A DNA stretch of 64,000 nt. Origin: Rhizobium sp. LC145 (GTDB lineage Bacteria; Pseudomonadota; Alphaproteobacteria; Rhizobiales; Rhizobiaceae). The notes beneath the pieces were generated by a model. That model was not told the origin of the DNA, searched no databases, and saw only the letters and a list, made by a program, of their open reading frames with translations. Where the stretch lies: contig NZ_LBHV01000014.1 in the NCBI RefSeq assembly GCF_001005825.1, forward strand, positions 1 to 64,000, read 5' to 3'. The position numbers were made by a program, and so were the translations under genes. Positions 24,089 through 33,767 of this stretch are shown piece by piece. Every line of letters begins with the position of its first letter. Position 1 is the stretch's first letter.

Positions 24089-27000
24089 CTAGAAGTTACC
24101 GCCGATACGAATGCCGAATGTGTGGTTCTGCGCATTGCCATCGAAGCCGAAAGCTGTGCGGTAGTCGAAACTGAGCGTTATGTCATTGTCGAGCTTGGCG
24201 TCGATGCCAACCCCGACCGTCAGGTAATCGCGCATGTAGCGATCAAGATCGAGTGCGTAGGGCGCGGTTCCGAGATCAGAATATCCAATGCTGGCCTGGC
24301 TCGATCCAGAGAAGTCGTGGGTGTATTCCAGCCGTCCGCGCGTGTTGAGCACACCCCACTCCATCGGAATTGCGTGTTCGGCGCGCATGCCGATAACCCC
24401 CGCCAGCATATCGAATGTCTGATCGCCAAAAGACAGGCTATAGGGTCCTGCCCCCGTCTCGGTAAAGCCATCGAGCTGGGTATGGGCGACCTCAATCCGA
24501 CCGTAGGGTGAGAACATCAGGCCATTGCTTCTGTGTTCATAGCCAGCGGACAATGATCCGAAGAATTGTGTACCGCCCCGGCTTCCGGTGGCGAAGTCGC
24601 CAGTCGTGGTCACATAGCGCGTGCTGTCGAAGTCGAGACGGCTCACCCCCAGAAGACCGTCGAGATAGAACGGTGCGGGATGATAGCTGCCATAGAGCGC
24701 AGCGCTGAATGCCTGTCCTGTGCTTGTTGTCCCACTTGAACCGATGTCTGTCCTGTCTCGGCCATAACCGAAACCGATGCCGGCGACGACGTCCGGCGCA
24801 AAACGATGATCGACGCCGCCGCTGACGCCGACGAGGGTGTGCCCGAGATCGATGCTGCCACGTTCACTGGTCCCGAAATTGACGAACCCGCCAGTCCAGA
24901 AGGCCGTGTCGCCAAACGGGGCGTTTATCGGCTGCGTTGCATTTCCAGTTTCCACGCCTAGTTCTTTATGCGACCGTCCCATGGTGCGACCGGCGGGATC
25001 GTTGCCCGGTCTTTCCTCCTCAGCTTTCTTAGGTTCGGTACGGTCGGCGTCTTGCGTGACGCCCATGCGAATATTGAGCGATTGCGCATGTCGGCTCTGG
25101 TCGCTGTGCAGCCGCTCCAGGCGATCGTTGAAATTGCTGATCTGAGTGGTAGCAAAACGCTGAGCCGTCTGTGCCTGAGCGTTGATGAGGCCGATTACCT
25201 CCGTATCCTGCGACGGATCGGGGCGATAAATGCCGCCAAGCGTCAGACTGTAGGCCGCCTTGCCGGTCAGCCCGTTCTGGTCGCGCACCGTGACGACGAC
25301 GGTGTAGTTCCCCGGTGTAGTCGGCAAGCCGTGGATTGTGCCTGTGCGCGGTTCGACGCTCATTCCTTCCGGCAGCCCGGTCGCCGAGAAGCTGTAGGGT
25401 GCAGTGCCGCCTGATACGGAAACAGCTTGGGTGTATTCGACGCCGGCTGTCCCTCCTGGAATTGAGCCTGACGCCGGCGAGAAGGTGAGGGCGGGTGCGA
25501 TATAGGTAAAAGCGGCGGTCAAAGTGGTCGTACCGCCTGGCGTCGTCACTGAAACATCGGTTGAACCCGCGGCATTGGCCGGTGCGATGGCGGTGATCTG
25601 CGTATTGCTGATAACCGCGATGCCGGTTGCCGCCGCGCTGCCGAGCGTCACGCTGGTCGTGCCGGTCAGATGGTTGCCGGTGATCGTGAGGGCGGTTCCG
25701 CCCAACGTGGAGCCGGCTGCAGGAGAAATCCCCGTCAGGCTTGGCGGAGCAGGAGCGACAACAATGGTGTAGCTTGCCGAAGCCGAGCCTGAGATTGCAG
25801 CGGTCGCGGTAACGTTGATGGTGAAGGTACCATCTACGTCTGGGGTTCCTGTGATGTTACCGGTAGCCCCGTCGATGATGAGGCCGGATGGCAGGCCGGT
25901 GGCGCTGAACGTAATGGTTCCGGCACCACCAGATGCGGAAATAGAACCATCGTTGTAGACGGCCCCGACCACGCCCGCGCTCAAGGCAGAGCCGTTAGCC
26001 GGCGACAGGGAGACGGGCAGCGAGGCCGCCGCGACGACGATAATATAACTCGCGGTGGCCGCGCCCGAGATTGCTCCGGTTGCGGTGACCTCAACGGTGA
26101 ATGTGCCATCGGCCGTCGGCGTTCCCTTAATCGCGCCGGTCGCAGGATCAATCGACAGGCCGGGCGGCAAGCCGGTGGCGCTGAACGTAATGGTTCCGAC
26201 GCCGCCCGTCGCGGTAATTGAACCATCGTTATAGGCGGCACCGACCACGCCCGCGGTCAAGGCAGAGCCGTTGGCCGGTGCCAGGGAGACGGGCAGCGGG
26301 GCGGCCGCGATGACGATGGTAAAACTCGCGGTGGCCGTGCCGGAGGTTGCTCCGGTTGCGGTAACGGCAACGGTGAAGGTGCCACCGGCCGTCGGCGTAC
26401 CCGTGATCGCGCCGGTCGCTGCATCAATCGACAGGCCGGGTGGCAAGCCGGTGGCACTGAAGGTGATGGTGCCGCCACCGCCGGTCGCGGAAATCGAACC
26501 ATCGTTATAGGCAGTGCCGACCAGGCCATTCGACAAGGTCGAGCCGTCGGACGGCGTGAGAGCGATCGAGCGCCCCACGGCCAAGGGTGTTCCGTCGGTA
26601 AAAGCCGCATTGCTGTTGCCCCCGACGTTGTCGACCGCGTTTGCCAGGATATCAAGACGAAGGGTGCCTGACCCGGATATATCATCGACCTGAACGGTAT
26701 AGGTTATGTTGTCCGAGGTCTGCAATACCCCCAGCCTCCCGGAGGCGGTACCGCTTGACGTTAGCACCAGGTCGGATCCGGTAAACCCCGTGACCGGCTC
26801 GGAAAACGTGACTTCGAACGTCACGCTGTCGGCGTCGGGGTCGGGACTACCGATCACCCTGGTTGAAACAACCTCGGGGTTTACAGCGTATATGAGTACT
26901 AAGCTGGTCGAGCCAATGTTGTTGAGCGTGAGATCCGCATTGGTGCCCTGAATGTCCCGGATGGTACCGCCGTTTGCCACGATCGCCGTACCAAGCGATA

Positions 27001-28741
27001 TGCCGCGAAGCGCTACATCCCCCTGCTGGACAGTGTAAGTAAAGACAGAAGAGCTGCTTCCATTGCTTGACAGACTGGCATGACGTGTTGTGGCGCCAAT
27101 CGCCAAAGGAATATAAGGCGCTCCTCCCCCCGTGTTAACGTCGACATTTCCGTCCCAGCTGACGGTAAAATCCAACCTGTCTCCGGTTCCGTAATAGCCA
27201 TTGGCTGGCACGGAAACGGATACCACTGTCGGTGGTGGAGTGGCTGCCTCGACCGCTAGCGTATAGGTTGTTTCCTTCGCGTGGGCTCGGGTATTCGCCG
27301 CCTGCACGGTGAAGGTGAAGCTCCCCGTTTCCGTCGGCGTTCCCGACAGTTCGCCGGTATCGGCCAGTGCCAGACCTGCTGGCAGCTTGCCACCGGTCAG
27401 GGTGTAGGAAAAATCCAGATAGCCGCCTGTGGCTGTAATCGTCTGGCTAAAGGGGACGCCAGCGGTTGCCTTGACCAACGTGGCCGGCGAGATGGAAATT
27501 TCCTCAAAAGTGAAAACGATCGAGCAGTCCGCCGTGATGGGGCTGGTATGCCACCCGGTGCCGACAGCGTGAATACCGCATCCGCTGGGCTCACGATATG
27601 TCGCGCCCGCATCCGGTGAGACTGTGGAGAACGCTATAATGCGTTCTTCGGAAACTTCCGCAGGGCTGCTGATCGTCGTCTGGGGATCGTCACTGAGGGT
27701 CACGTTGGTAACCCGGCCCGGGCCGTTGGATGACCAGGTAACCGTGTGGTCCCGGGCGGGTGCCGCAATCACCGGGATCGTCTGTGTGGCCTTTTGCGAG
27801 TCGTTGAAGTTGGCGTCGCCTATACTCTGGGCGCTCAGCACGCAATTGCCAGCATTCAGAAAAGTCACGACACCGTCGGAAACAGTGCATATGTCACCGC
27901 TTTCCGTCTTGACCTCGACAACCACGCTCTGGCTTACGCGCAGGGCGCGAGCGGTCACTGCATAGGTCTGACCGACACCTGCCTGGCTCGGCGGAATTGT
28001 GTCGAAATAGATGCTTTGATCCGCCTTGGCTATATCTATGACGACGCCACTGCTGACGCCAGGTTCATGGCTTTCGTCGCCTGAATAAACAGCCGTGATG
28101 ATATGCTGGCCAGCGCCAAGCTCATTGGTTGTTATCGTGAGGCTGGCCCCATTGGTAGTGTCGAATGAGACTGGGTCGCCAATCCTTGTGTTTCCATCCA
28201 TGAAGGTAATTTCACCATTCGGCTTCGCGCTCGTTCCTATGACGATCGCCTTGATTTCAACCGTCTGGCCGTAGACTCTGCCTTGCGGCAGTTCGTCCAC
28301 CAGGACGGTCGAAGCCGCCTTGGTGACGGTCAACGTTGCCGGACTTGAGTAGACGCTCTCACCGTCCTTGCTGACCACAGCGCGATATCGCGTGCCGGAT
28401 TCGCTCACGCGAACTGGTTTAAAAGTGTATGTACTCTCGGTGGCGCCCGAAATTGTCGAGAAATCAAAGCCGTTCGTGCTGACCTGCCATTCATAAGTCG
28501 CATCGCTGGCACTGGTCGTGACGGAAAACGTGACGAATTGCCCGGCTGCCACCGTCAGGTCCTGGGGATGCTGCGTGATAGCAGGAGGGGCAGCTTGCGC
28601 CGGCGAACCGCACAATAACACGAGCGCCACCAGCAGAAATGCTGACCAGCCGCGTCTCAGGTTCTTCCACGTCGGTGAGGAATCCCTATGCGTTGCATGG
28701 AGGCGCAAATTTCTAAAGAAAATGGTCTCAGTCGGGATCAT
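24089..28741 (-). CDS. Large autotransporter adhesin with Ig-like/putative-Ig repeats and C-terminal beta-barrel
   Basis: About 1550 residues. A long N-terminal region precedes the signal peptide (FLLVALVLLCGSPAQA). Next come an Ig-like domain (QHPQDLTVAAGQFVTFSVTT), Ig-like spacers, a putative-Ig (He_PIG) domain, two swm/Big-type cadherin-like domains, three nearly identical He_PIG repeats, an IPT/TIG domain (ISPAAGSTLGGTALTITGNH), one more He_PIG domain and a linker. The last ~280 residues form an autotransporter barrel ending GFDGNAQNHTFGIRIGGNF, with Phe at the very end as the BAM signal. It is expected to be displayed on the cell surface, probably for adhesion. ATG 28741 is preferred; its ribosome site is weak and the exact start is uncertain. 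Confidence 0.85.
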   Translation of the reverse strand: MIPTETIFFRNLRLHATHRDSSPTWKNLRRGWSAFLLVALVLLCGSPAQAAPPAITQHPQDLTVAAGQFVTFSVTTSASDATYEWQVSTNGFDFSTISGATESTYTFKPVRVSESGTRYRAVVSKDGESVYSSPATLTVTKAASTVLVDELPQGRVYGQTVEIKAIVIGTSAKPNGEITFMDGNTRIGDPVSFDTTNGASLTITTNELGAGQHIITAVYSGDESHEPGVSSGVVIDIAKADQSIYFDTIPPSQAGVGQTYAVTARALRVSQSVVVEVKTESGDICTVSDGVVTFLNAGNCVLSAQSIGDANFNDSQKATQTIPVIAAPARDHTVTWSSNGPGRVTNVTLSDDPQTTISSPAEVSEERIIAFSTVSPDAGATYREPSGCGIHAVGTGWHTSPITADCSIVFTFEEISISPATLVKATAGVPFSQTITATGGYLDFSYTLTGGKLPAGLALADTGELSGTPTETGSFTFTVQAANTRAHAKETTYTLAVEAATPPPTVVSVSVPANGYYGTGDRLDFTVSWDGNVDVNTGGGAPYIPLAIGATTRHASLSSNGSSSSVFTYTVQQGDVALRGISLGTAIVANGGTIRDIQGTNADLTLNNIGSTSLVLIYAVNPEVVSTRVIGSPDPDADSVTFEVTFSEPVTGFTGSDLVLTSSGTASGRLGVLQTSDNITYTVQVDDISGSGTLRLDILANAVDNVGGNSNAAFTDGTPLAVGRSIALTPSDGSTLSNGLVGTAYNDGSISATGGGGTITFSATGLPPGLSIDAATGAITGTPTAGGTFTVAVTATGATSGTATASFTIVIAAAPLPVSLAPANGSALTAGVVGAAYNDGSITATGGVGTITFSATGLPPGLSIDPATGAIKGTPTADGTFTVEVTATGAISGAATASYIIVVAAASLPVSLSPANGSALSAGVVGAVYNDGSISASGGAGTITFSATGLPSGLIIDGATGNITGTPDVDGTFTINVTATAAISGSASASYTIVVAPAPPSLTGISPAAGSTLGGTALTITGNHLTGTTSVTLGSAAATGIAVISNTQITAIAPANAAGSTDVSVTTPGGTTTLTAAFTYIAPALTFSPASGSIPGGTAGVEYTQAVSVSGGTAPYSFSATGLPEGMSVEPRTGTIHGLPTTPGNYTVVVTVRDQNGLTGKAAYSLTLGGIYRPDPSQDTEVIGLINAQAQTAQRFATTQISNFNDRLERLHSDQSRHAQSLNIRMGVTQDADRTEPKKAEEERPGNDPAGRTMGRSHKELGVETGNATQPINAPFGDTAFWTGGFVNFGTSERGSIDLGHTLVGVSGGVDHRFAPDVVAGIGFGYGRDRTDIGSSGTTSTGQAFSAALYGSYHPAPFYLDGLLGVSRLDFDSTRYVTTTGDFATGSRGGTQFFGSLSAGYEHRSNGLMFSPYGRIEVAHTQLDGFTETGAGPYSLSFGDQTFDMLAGVIGMRAEHAIPMEWGVLNTRGRLEYTHDFSGSSQASIGYSDLGTAPYALDLDRYMRDYLTVGVGIDAKLDNDITLSFDYRTAFGFDGNAQNHTFGIRIGGNF
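25755..26575. repeat. Three tandem ~273-276 bp coding repeats (He_PIG domains)
   Basis: Within the autotransporter gene, three consecutive units of about 91 codons share strings such as GAACCATCGTTATAG and the protein segment ITFSATGLPPGLSIDPATGA. The high DNA similarity between units means recent duplication or ongoing homogenisation, so copy number could vary between strains and assemblies may collapse here. Confidence 0.8.
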
Positions 28742-28787
28742 ACGAACACAAATCTCAGTCGGGAAAGCCTGACGGTACGAGGAAGCC

Positions 28788-28814
28788 ACCGAGGGAGCGA
28801 TTTTCCACCTCGGT
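28788..28814 (-). terminator. Stem-loop between the porin-like gene and the autotransporter gene
   Basis: Arms ACCGAGG and CCTCGGT separated by 13 bases, lying 28 bp downstream of the porin-like stop on the minus strand and 47 bp upstream of the autotransporter start. It lacks a clear T-run, so it could be a factor-assisted terminator or a processing site. Confidence 0.35.
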
Positions 28815-28841
28815 TGACTTCGTTCTCTCCGTCAGTGGCCA

Positions 28842-29471
28842 CTAGAACTTTACGCCCAGACCAATTTTGACGGCCTGCTGGTCAACATCGACGTTGATGC
28901 CCTGAAGATCCTTATCCCCGTAGTCGCTGTACCTGTATTCGACGCGGCCGAATATGTTGCTGTTGAAGGCGTAATCCAGACCGGCGCCGACCGTGTAGCC
29001 GTTGAATGTTGCTTCCTCTTTGCCCAATCCCGGCACGTCGACATAACCACGCGTCGCTGCCCAACCGGCTGTGGCGTAGATGAGCGCGCGATCGAACGCA
29101 TAGCCAACGCGTCCGCGTACCGAGCCTGCCCAATCGGTGCCAAAATCTGCGCCAAAGATTTGCTGTTCATTCCAGTTGTATTCGAGATCGCCTTCAATGC
29201 CGACGACGAGTCTGTTGTCGAATTGGTAGTTGTAGCCGGCGAAACCACCAAAGAGCCCACCATTGGCGTCCTCGGATCCGGCGATGCCGAAACCGGAGAA
29301 TTCGCCATTTGCCCAACCGCCGCCGCCCTGAATACCGAGATATGCTCCCGACCACATAAAGGTCGGTGCATCGACAGAACCGGACGGTGCTGGATTTTCG
29401 GGAGTGAGATCGGCCGCAATCGCCGTAGATGCGGTGAGCAAAACAAGTGCAGATAGAAGGCATGTTCTCAT
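28842..29471 (-). CDS. Omp25/Omp31-family outer-membrane beta-barrel protein
   Basis: 209 residues with a clear signal peptide (LLSALVLLTASTAIAADL). The mature part is an eight-stranded-type barrel with the family strings WSGAYLGIQGGGGWANGEF, GFAGYNYQFDNRLVVGIEGD and GRVGYAFDRALIYATAGWAA, and it ends in VKIGLGVKF with terminal Phe. Such proteins are abundant in Rhizobiales (Omp25/31 in Brucella, RopB-like in Rhizobium). ATG 29471 has GGAG about 9 bp upstream; the longer open frame to 29612 has no signal peptide at its start. Confidence 0.88.
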   Translation of the reverse strand: MRTCLLSALVLLTASTAIAADLTPENPAPSGSVDAPTFMWSGAYLGIQGGGGWANGEFSGFGIAGSEDANGGLFGGFAGYNYQFDNRLVVGIEGDLEYNWNEQQIFGADFGTDWAGSVRGRVGYAFDRALIYATAGWAATRGYVDVPGLGKEEATFNGYTVGAGLDYAFNSNIFGRVEYRYSDYGDKDLQGINVDVDQQAVKIGLGVKF

Positions 29472-29759
29472 GTGGTCGGCTCCGATTCCGTGCGAAAGTT
29501 GCCGTTGAATTGATGACCCGCCAGCCTCGCAGGCAGCCATCGAGCGATCTAACGTCCCGAGCAGAGACGTCCTGTGGTGATGGCGCGCGTGAAAGCCTCC
29601 AGCGCGCGCCAATGCGCCCAGACAATCAACACTTCGGAGCTGATGGTAAGTGTGAATAAGAGCGACCGGATAAATCTATCCCAGCGCGCAAATTGAACCG
29701 TTCAGAATAATCCAGCTACGCAAACTCAGGTTGAGGCTTGCGAGCGCAGATAGCAGCCA

Positions 29760-30779
29760 TCAACGACCCCATTGGGAAGCTCGGTCGAACCAGTTTTGCG
29801 ATTCGCTCGTCCCGACTATCCGATGTCTTTGCGCTACGGCCCGCGTCTCGCGCGGTGTGATGCCGTAAAGGCGCTGAAATGCGCGCGTAAAATTGTGAGG
29901 ATAGGTAAAACCGTGCTCGAGACCGATTTCTCCAATGGATTTGTGGGCTTGTGCGGGATCGCGAAGTGCCCGGCGCGCCATATCTAAGCGCCGCCCCTGG
30001 ATATAGGAAGCAACTCCGCCATCGTTCGAAAAGAGATAGCCGAGCTTGCGCAATGACATTGTGAAGGCTGCTGCAATTCGAAAGGGAGACAAATCCGGTT
30101 CCAGTGCATGAGCATCGATATAACGGCGGATACTTGCAAGTTGCGCCCCGGCTATCCCTTGCATCGAATCTTCTCTCGGGACACCATTGAGTGTGGCGGC
30201 GACAAGTTCGAGCGTTGGCGCTACCAGCGTCGCGGCCTGTTTCTCGTCCAATTGCGGCAATATCCGGAAAAGGCCCTCGACGTGGTTGCGGAGCAAGCTC
30301 ACCATCGGCTCGTGAGCCGGGAGGACCCGCATATTGTGCTCATCGGGGTTGATCAACAATCGCGCGAGGAGCGGGCGGGGGACGAAGAGAGTAAGATTGC
30401 AGAAATCGCTGGCTGATCCCGCATGGGCCTGTGCCGCGTCATGAACGATCATGTCTCCCGGGCCGGCGTAAGCTTCTTCTCGGCCGTCATGGCGTCTCCA
30501 ATGACCATCGATAAAAAACTGTATTTCGAAGTGATCGTAACCGTCCGCGCCAATGCGATAGTTGGAACGACTAAGTTTTTGGGCCACGCTGACACAGTGT
30601 GTGAGCAACACTTCTCCGAAGCGAAATGTACAATGTGTGGTGTGAAATTCATTTGCCTGGAAAATGTTGAAATCGTAGAGTGAACCAGCTGATTCTTCCC
30701 AGAATTCAAGAGCTTTCTTTAGAGAGATCGCGCGCGTATCCGTTTTGAGTAAAAGCGTGGGATGCTCTTTTTTGATCAT
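29760..30779 (-). CDS. AraC-family transcriptional regulator (AraC-binding-like N-terminal domain)
   Basis: 339 residues. The N-terminal domain resembles the FeaR/NphR-type ligand-binding fold (YDHFEIQFFIDGHWRRHDGR, then the AYAGPGDMIVHD segment). The C-terminal helix-turn-helix pair includes LSPFRIAAAFTMSLRKLGYL and KSIGEIGLEHGFTYPHNFTR. ATG 30779 has GGAAGAG upstream; a start at 30812 would add eleven residues. It has no obvious partner: the next intact gene downstream is the porin-like gene 288 bp away and upstream lies a stretch of remnants, so its targets are unknown. Confidence 0.85.
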   Translation of the reverse strand: MIKKEHPTLLLKTDTRAISLKKALEFWEESAGSLYDFNIFQANEFHTTHCTFRFGEVLLTHCVSVAQKLSRSNYRIGADGYDHFEIQFFIDGHWRRHDGREEAYAGPGDMIVHDAAQAHAGSASDFCNLTLFVPRPLLARLLINPDEHNMRVLPAHEPMVSLLRNHVEGLFRILPQLDEKQAATLVAPTLELVAATLNGVPREDSMQGIAGAQLASIRRYIDAHALEPDLSPFRIAAAFTMSLRKLGYLFSNDGGVASYIQGRRLDMARRALRDPAQAHKSIGEIGLEHGFTYPHNFTRAFQRLYGITPRETRAVAQRHRIVGTSESQNWFDRASQWGR

Positions 30780-31159
30780 CGCTCTTCCGGTTTCTCTCTC
30801 CAGCAGTATCAAAGCACGCCTTCATCGACATTCCAGGATATCTGCGCGGCATTGCCCTATTCTCAAAATATCTCACGGGTTCTTGAAAAAACTATTAGTA
30901 CGATCACAGATCGATCACCATCCAAGTCCTGTTGATTGCCGAGCAGCCCACCCTGGATCCCTTGTCGAGGAAGCCCGAGCACACGGCTACGAGATCGACC
31001 AGCTAAAGCGAGATATGCCCCAGTTCCGGCAGCGATCCCACTCGATAGAACGCCGATGCGGCTGGACATAGGCGCTAATCTCTCCGATCGACGACCACCG
31101 ATTTTTTTCTGACTGCTTTTTTGGACAACTGCCTATCCTTCCACTGCGCTCGCTTTTTA
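30780..31159. other. Intergenic stretch upstream of the AraC gene
   Basis: About 380 bp without a supported gene. It holds the promoter of the AraC gene on the minus strand. No convincing frame, repeat or RNA structure was seen. Confidence 0.5.
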
Positions 31160-31351
31160 TCATTGCTCGACCTTCGCAACGGCGAGATTGTTCAAGACGC
31201 CGACCGATAGCAATCCTCCACGACCGGGTTCGGGTTTGGCCAGGAAGGTGTTACCCAGCGCCTTTAGAATGTCTGCATTTTCGGCGAACGCGCTGTGTCC
31301 AAGAGCATCGTCCTGCTTGGCGTCGAAAGCGTCGATCACGGTGATTTCCAT
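31160..31351 (-). CDS. Possible small protein or gene fragment, unknown
   Basis: 63 residues from an ATG at 31351, with no clear ribosome site. The composition (FAENADILKALGNTFLAKPE, then PGRGGLLSVGVLNNL) looks more like real protein than like a random frame, but no family is recognised. It may be the end of a decayed gene next to the truncated AbiEii-like gene. Confidence 0.2.
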   Translation of the reverse strand: MEITVIDAFDAKQDDALGHSAFAENADILKALGNTFLAKPEPGRGGLLSVGVLNNLAVAKVEQ

Positions 31352-31442
31352 TTAGCTTTAGCAATTTTTCATAGGGCCGGAGAAGCAAGGAAGCTGAGCG
31401 AATTTTCGGGGAGACTTTTCCGTATTTGTTGGCCATATCGAA

Positions 31443-32195
31443 GGTCGTAGGTGCGTCAGCTGGGTCGCCGACCCGTTTCGGCCGACGCGGGACCTCGATC
31501 TGCTGGGCTATGGCGAGAACAACCCAAAGGCCATGGCCGAGGCTTTCCATGCCATTTGCACGCAGCCGGTCGCCGATGGCGGCGTCGTTTTCGACGTGGA
31601 CGCCCTCGAAGCCGCGCCGATCCGCGAGGAAATCGAATATGGCGGTGTCCGCGTGCGCACGACTGCCACCATTGCAGGGGCCCGCATTCCCATTCAGGTG
31701 GACATAGGCTTCGGTGATGCGACCACGCCTGGGTCAGTCGACATAGAATACCCATCGTTACTCGACGCGCCTGCGCCGCACCTGCGGGCTTATCCGGTTG
31801 CGACCGTGGTTGCGGAGAAATTCGAAGCTATGGTGACGCTCGGCATGGCGAATAGTCGCTTGAAGGATTTCTACGATCTCTGGCTGATCGCGGAAACTTT
31901 CGAGCTTGAGCGGTCGGCGCTCACAGATGCGGTGCAGCAGACTTTCACGAGGCGACGGACGAATCTTCCGAAAGAGAGGCCAACAGGTCTCAGCAAAGCC
32001 TATGCCGAAGTTTGGGATCGGCAGTGGCGGGCGTTTCTCGGTCGCGAACGTATGGCGGCCGCTCCTCTCGAATTGGCCGTGGTTATCGCTGACCTTGCTC
32101 AGTTCCTCCTTCCATTGACTGAGTTCGCCGAAGGCAATTGGCGCTGGGAGCCGCGCAAAGGGTGGGCCTTGTTGAAGATGGGCCAGGAAGAATAA
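31443..32195 (+). pseudogene. AbiEii-family nucleotidyltransferase toxin lacking its N-terminus
   Basis: The frame shows WVADPFRPTRDLDLLGYGEN, the conserved nucleotidyltransferase region with the D-x-D-x-L pattern. Later come IPIQVDIGFGDA (third acidic residue), YPVATVVAEKFEAMVTLGMA and SRLKDFYDLW, all hallmarks of AbiEii/type IV toxins. The first ~50 residues, including the usual FVLKGA strand, are not readable upstream of 31443. The first ATG in frame (31533) lies after the catalytic region, so a protein made from it should be inactive. No AbiEi antitoxin gene is adjacent. It is a truncated orphan. Confidence 0.7.
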
Positions 32196-32225
32196 GAAGG
32201 TCCGGCAGGACAGGGTGTCTCCATC

Positions 32226-32330
32226 GACTCGGCCGCAGCTCACGGGGATTATCGCACCATACCGGACTTCATCATGGCCGGCGTTGTCATCGCGTTTGCC
32301 ATTGTCCTACCGCTGCTTTCGCCGACGTAG
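32226..32330 (+). pseudogene. Possible C-terminal remnant of a membrane transporter
   Basis: A frame ending at the TAG at 32328 reads DYRTIPDFIMAGVVIAFAIV and then LPLLSPT. A polar loop followed by one membrane helix and a short tail is how many MFS and related carriers end. Nothing upstream continues it. Evidence is limited to these ~35 residues. Confidence 0.3.
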
Positions 32331-33767
32331 TGGCGACGAAGGTTCACGCCAGATGGCGCGGGGCATGGGTTCGAGTGCCGTCACATCGGGAGACAGCGCT
32401 GTTCCAAAGCCCGGAGCGGAAAGCGAGCCGATATGGACTTCGCCCCGGGTCAGACGCAGGCGCACGCGTCCATCCTGCCGGTAGTAGAGGTCGGGATGGG
32501 CGGCAAGGAACGCCTCGGTCTCGGTCTTTGGACGGTCGCCGAACCCGTCGATGAAGTGATGCGCGTTTTTCTCGACATGCGAAAGCCCCAGCCAGCTGAC
32601 CAGGGTGAGGTCCTGCTGCAGGGCAATGCCTGGCTCGCAGGTCAGGTCTTCGGCCGAAAGAAAATAGCGTCGAAGCTCCTGGCTGTTCCACACCTCAACA
32701 CGCGCCGCGTTCAGGATGGATTTGTAAAGACCCTTGCAGACCTTCGATGAAACGCCTGTGTAGCCGAGCGACCGGGCGCGCGGGAAAGCGTCGAGTGCAC
32801 CGTCGGATTCGTCGATGATGACCGGCACGTGGGCAGCAAGGTTGCTAACCGGCTCCTCCAGGGCGCGGTCACGGCGAATCGGCTGCTCAAGGCACAGGAT
32901 TGTCTGGGCAAAGCGGCTGAGAATGGGGTTCGCACGGAGACGGGTCAAAAAGGCTGCGATACCGTCACCGTCGGCGAATTGCTCGTTGCCATCGAGGGTG
33001 ACGCGATAGTCGCTGTCGCTCGCATCCAGAAGTGCTGCGATCCGGCACAGGCGGTCGAGATCAGCTTCCGGATCGCCGCCAATCTTGATCTTGTAATAAC
33101 GGCAGCCATAGGTGGCGATGACCTCCGAGAGCGTTTCGGGCAGGCCGTCGTTCACACGGCTGTCCTGATCGGCCGCAATCAGCGGGTCGACAAGGCCCAC
33201 CGTGTGGCGGATCGCGATGGTCGAGGCAGGCCGCAGCGAGGCGAGAAAAGCATCGAGGTCGAACCCGGAAAGTTCGGGTACCAGGGGGCCTGACCGCAGG
33301 CCGGCAAGATTGGCCGACATCGCGCGGCAGAAACCGACCGCCTCGGCTCGGCACAGGGCATCGAGTACGGCGCGGTCGATCATCGCCATGCCGAAGCTCG
33401 CGATCAGCGGATTGAGCGCTTGCTCCGCGCAGGCGGCGGTCAGCGGCCCATAATTTTCTTCGAACAGTCCATATGCCGTCTGCCGGCCTGATGCGCGATA
33501 GGCCTCTATCGCAAGCTCGAGGGAGCGGCGCAGCTGATGGTGGTTCTGATCGTCGGTAAGCGCAAGGTTCTTGTCGAACCACTTGGCGCTCAAAGCCTCG
33601 GCCGACCAGCCGGTCGCCTCGCGCCCGTCATCCAGCCGGATGCGGATCCGTACAATGGCCTGACGACCGCCTGTCGTGGTCTTGACGCCGAAGCGAAAGG
33701 GAATCCGCAGCCGGTAGGGACGCTCGAAACAGGCAACGTCGACGACCTTCAGCCGCGGCGCTGTCAT
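32307..33767 (-). CDS. Enolase-superfamily enzyme (mandelate racemase/muconate lactonizing type)
   Basis: 486 residues, longer than the usual 360-400. Residues of a mandelate-racemase-like barrel are visible: the catalytic lysine region YYKIKIGG, metal ligands in VTLDGNEQFADG, LCLEQPIRRD and VIIDESDGALDAF, and the C-terminal SWLGLSHVEKNAHHF. The N-terminal capping domain is present (IPFRFGVKTTTGG). It should abstract a proton next to a carboxylate (dehydration, racemisation or cycloisomerisation of a sugar acid or aromatic acid). ATG 33767 overlaps the stop of the ABC ATPase gene as ATGA. It is the last gene of the operon starting near 38.6 or 39.5 kb. Confidence 0.82.
   Translation of the reverse strand: MTAPRLKVVDVACFERPYRLRIPFRFGVKTTTGGRQAIVRIRIRLDDGREATGWSAEALSAKWFDKNLALTDDQNHHQLRRSLELAIEAYRASGRQTAYGLFEENYGPLTAACAEQALNPLIASFGMAMIDRAVLDALCRAEAVGFCRAMSANLAGLRSGPLVPELSGFDLDAFLASLRPASTIAIRHTVGLVDPLIAADQDSRVNDGLPETLSEVIATYGCRYYKIKIGGDPEADLDRLCRIAALLDASDSDYRVTLDGNEQFADGDGIAAFLTRLRANPILSRFAQTILCLEQPIRRDRALEEPVSNLAAHVPVIIDESDGALDAFPRARSLGYTGVSSKVCKGLYKSILNAARVEVWNSQELRRYFLSAEDLTCEPGIALQQDLTLVSWLGLSHVEKNAHHFIDGFGDRPKTETEAFLAAHPDLYYRQDGRVRLRLTRGEVHIGSLSAPGFGTALSPDVTALEPMPRAIWREPSSPLRRRKQR

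Noticed and set aside
25755..26575. Possible CRISPR-like or satellite array
   Set aside because: The repeats are about 275 bp, in frame, and encode He_PIG domains; there are no short repeats with unique spacers.
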